Part shown: positions 63,152-64,000 of the stretch, in pieces | How the letters are laid out: each line of letters opens with the position of its first letter | How positions within the stretch are numbered: the first letter of the stretch is position 1 | Source: Flagellimonas oceani | GTDB lineage: Bacteria; Bacteroidota; Bacteroidia; Flavobacteriales; Flavobacteriaceae | Assembly: GCF_011068285.1 (NCBI RefSeq) | Contig: NZ_CP049616.1 | Location: 1-64,000, forward strand | DNA: 64,000 nucleotides | Direction: 5' to 3' | Translations under genes and position numbers: made by a program | The notes under the pieces: model-generated | The model's input: only the letters and a program-made list of their open reading frames with translations | Databases searched by the model: none | Told to the model about the DNA's origin: nothing

Positions 63152-63159
63152 TATTTTTG
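63152..63159 (+). promoter_or_regulatory. putative -7 box of pdhB
   Basis: TATTTTTG matches TAnnTTTG, 41 bases before the pdhB ATG. The palindrome lies 48 bases upstream. Confidence 0.4.
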
Positions 63160-63200
63160 CTTGCGTTTTTAAGCAGACTATAAATATTTAGTACGATTCA

Positions 63201-64000
63201 ATGAAAACATTACAGTTTAGGGAGGCAATAGCCGAGGCTATGTCCGAAGAAATGCGAAGAGATGATACCATTTATTTGATGGGCGAGGAGGTGGCCGAGT
63301 ACAACGGTGCTTACAAGGCCTCCAAAGGCATGTTGGATGAGTTCGGACCGGAGCGTGTATTGGATACCCCAATTTCAGAACTTGGTTTTGCCGGTATCGG
63401 TGTTGGTTCTGCCATGAACGGCAACAGGCCCATTATAGAATTTATGACGTTCAACTTCTCCTTGGTGGGAATTGACCAAATTATAAACAACGCCGCCAAG
63501 ATCCGTCAGATGTCCGGCGGGCAGTTCAATTGTCCGATCGTATTTAGAGGTCCTACGGCTTCTGCGGGACAGTTGGGGGCAACCCACTCCCAAGCTTTTG
63601 AAAGCTGGTACGCCAATACCCCAGGGCTTAAGGTCGTGGTTCCATCGAACCCAGCTGATGCGAAGGGATTGTTGAAAGCCTCCATTCGCGATGACGACCC
63701 CGTTATTTTTATGGAGTCCGAGCAAATGTACGGTGACAAGGGCGAGGTGCCGGAAGGCGAGTACACTATTCCATTAGGTGTTGCCGATGTTAAAAGAGAA
63801 GGTAAGGACGTGACCATTGTTTCCTTTGGAAAAATCATCAAAGAAGCCTACAAAGCTGCGGATGAATTGGAAAAAGACGGGATTAGCTGCGAAATCATTG
63901 ATTTAAGAACCATTCGTCCCATGGACCATGAAACCATTATCAATTCTGTCAAAAAAACCAATAGATTGGTTATTCTTGAAGAAGCATGGCCTTTTGGAAA
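63201..64000 (+). CDS. pdhB: pyruvate dehydrogenase E1 component subunit beta (3' end outside the window)
   Basis: The first 266 codons are present and open to the window edge. The start MKTLQFREAIAEAMSEEM, the thiamine-site region GEEVAEYNGAYKASKGM and the motif ELGFAGIGVGSAMNG identify E1 beta; FGKIIKEAYKAADEL opens the C-terminal transketolase domain. With E1 alpha and E2 it makes acetyl-CoA. It is divergent from etfBA. Confidence 0.95.
   Translation, partial: MKTLQFREAIAEAMSEEMRRDDTIYLMGEEVAEYNGAYKASKGMLDEFGPERVLDTPISELGFAGIGVGSAMNGNRPIIEFMTFNFSLVGIDQIINNAAKIRQMSGGQFNCPIVFRGPTASAGQLGATHSQAFESWYANTPGLKVVVPSNPADAKGLLKASIRDDDPVIFMESEQMYGDKGEVPEGEYTIPLGVADVKREGKDVTIVSFGKIIKEAYKAADELEKDGISCEIIDLRTIRPMDHETIINSVKKTNRLVILEEAWPFG

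Overview
The window looks like chromosomal DNA of a marine Flavobacteriaceae bacterium (Bacteroidota), plausibly in or near Muricauda/Allomuricauda/Flagellimonas. The evidence is a type IX secretion (T9SS) adhesin with a gliding-type C-terminal domain followed by PorP/SprF and an OmpA protein, a porG-uppS-bamA-ompH-ompH-murI cluster, a HPPK-deoxynucleoside kinase fusion, promoters with a TAnnTTTG -7 box, many Lys/Asn/Ile-rich proteins and compact gene packing. The genus is inference only. No prophage, insertion sequence, rRNA or CRISPR array was seen.

Layout. 1-2983: end of a LytS-type kinase, its LytTR regulator, a gamma-class carbonic anhydrase-like protein and fabD. 3128-10641: a three-gene surface operon (1525-residue repeat adhesin, PorP/SprF, OmpA/PD40 protein). 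10642-14342: an Nramp-like transporter and an S9 peptidase. 14562-17001: a GMC oxidoreductase and a Tat-lipoprotein small subunit, both strikingly GC-rich. 17081-21842: two collagen-like lipoproteins, an AraC regulator with a three-copy 21-bp-spaced operator-like array, a serine hydrolase and a YihY membrane protein. 21895-22097: tRNA-Leu and tRNA-Gly. 22175-33965: mutS, an RNA methyltransferase, folK-dNK, sppA, a queuosine-precursor transporter, an AsmA-like protein and DUF proteins. 34064-36291: a GH3 family enzyme and a Ser-less alpha/beta-hydrolase behind a LacI-type palindrome. 36288-39704: clpX, clpP, tig. 40227-43353: an SGNH lipoprotein, a hydrolase and pdxJ. 43441-51652: CBS/ACT protein, nadK, porG, uppS, bamA, two ompH, murI. 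51657-54124: dihydrofolate reductase, 2TM protein, a class V aminotransferase and a CBM48-like protein. 54188-57785: an AT-rich accessory stretch with a kelch-like lipoprotein, an orphan antitoxin-like protein, an XRE regulator and unknowns. 57851-64000: thyA, a repeat-filled gap, a CNT nucleoside transporter, a bifunctional nuclease, etfAB and the start of pdhB.

How the genes fit together. Several genes serve the envelope and T9SS: the adhesin operon, PorG, BamA, two Skp-like chaperones, UppS and MurI. Others serve folate and thymidylate metabolism: HPPK-dNK, DHFR, ThyA and the nucleoside transporter. A third group is protein quality control: trigger factor, ClpP, ClpX and SppA.

The best leads are regulatory and evolutionary. 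They are the AraC-type 21-bp array (17869-17920), a palindrome shared by the etfB and SGNH-lipoprotein promoters, a decayed BamA C-terminus just after bamA, the GC-rich GMC pair, and the AT-rich island before thyA.
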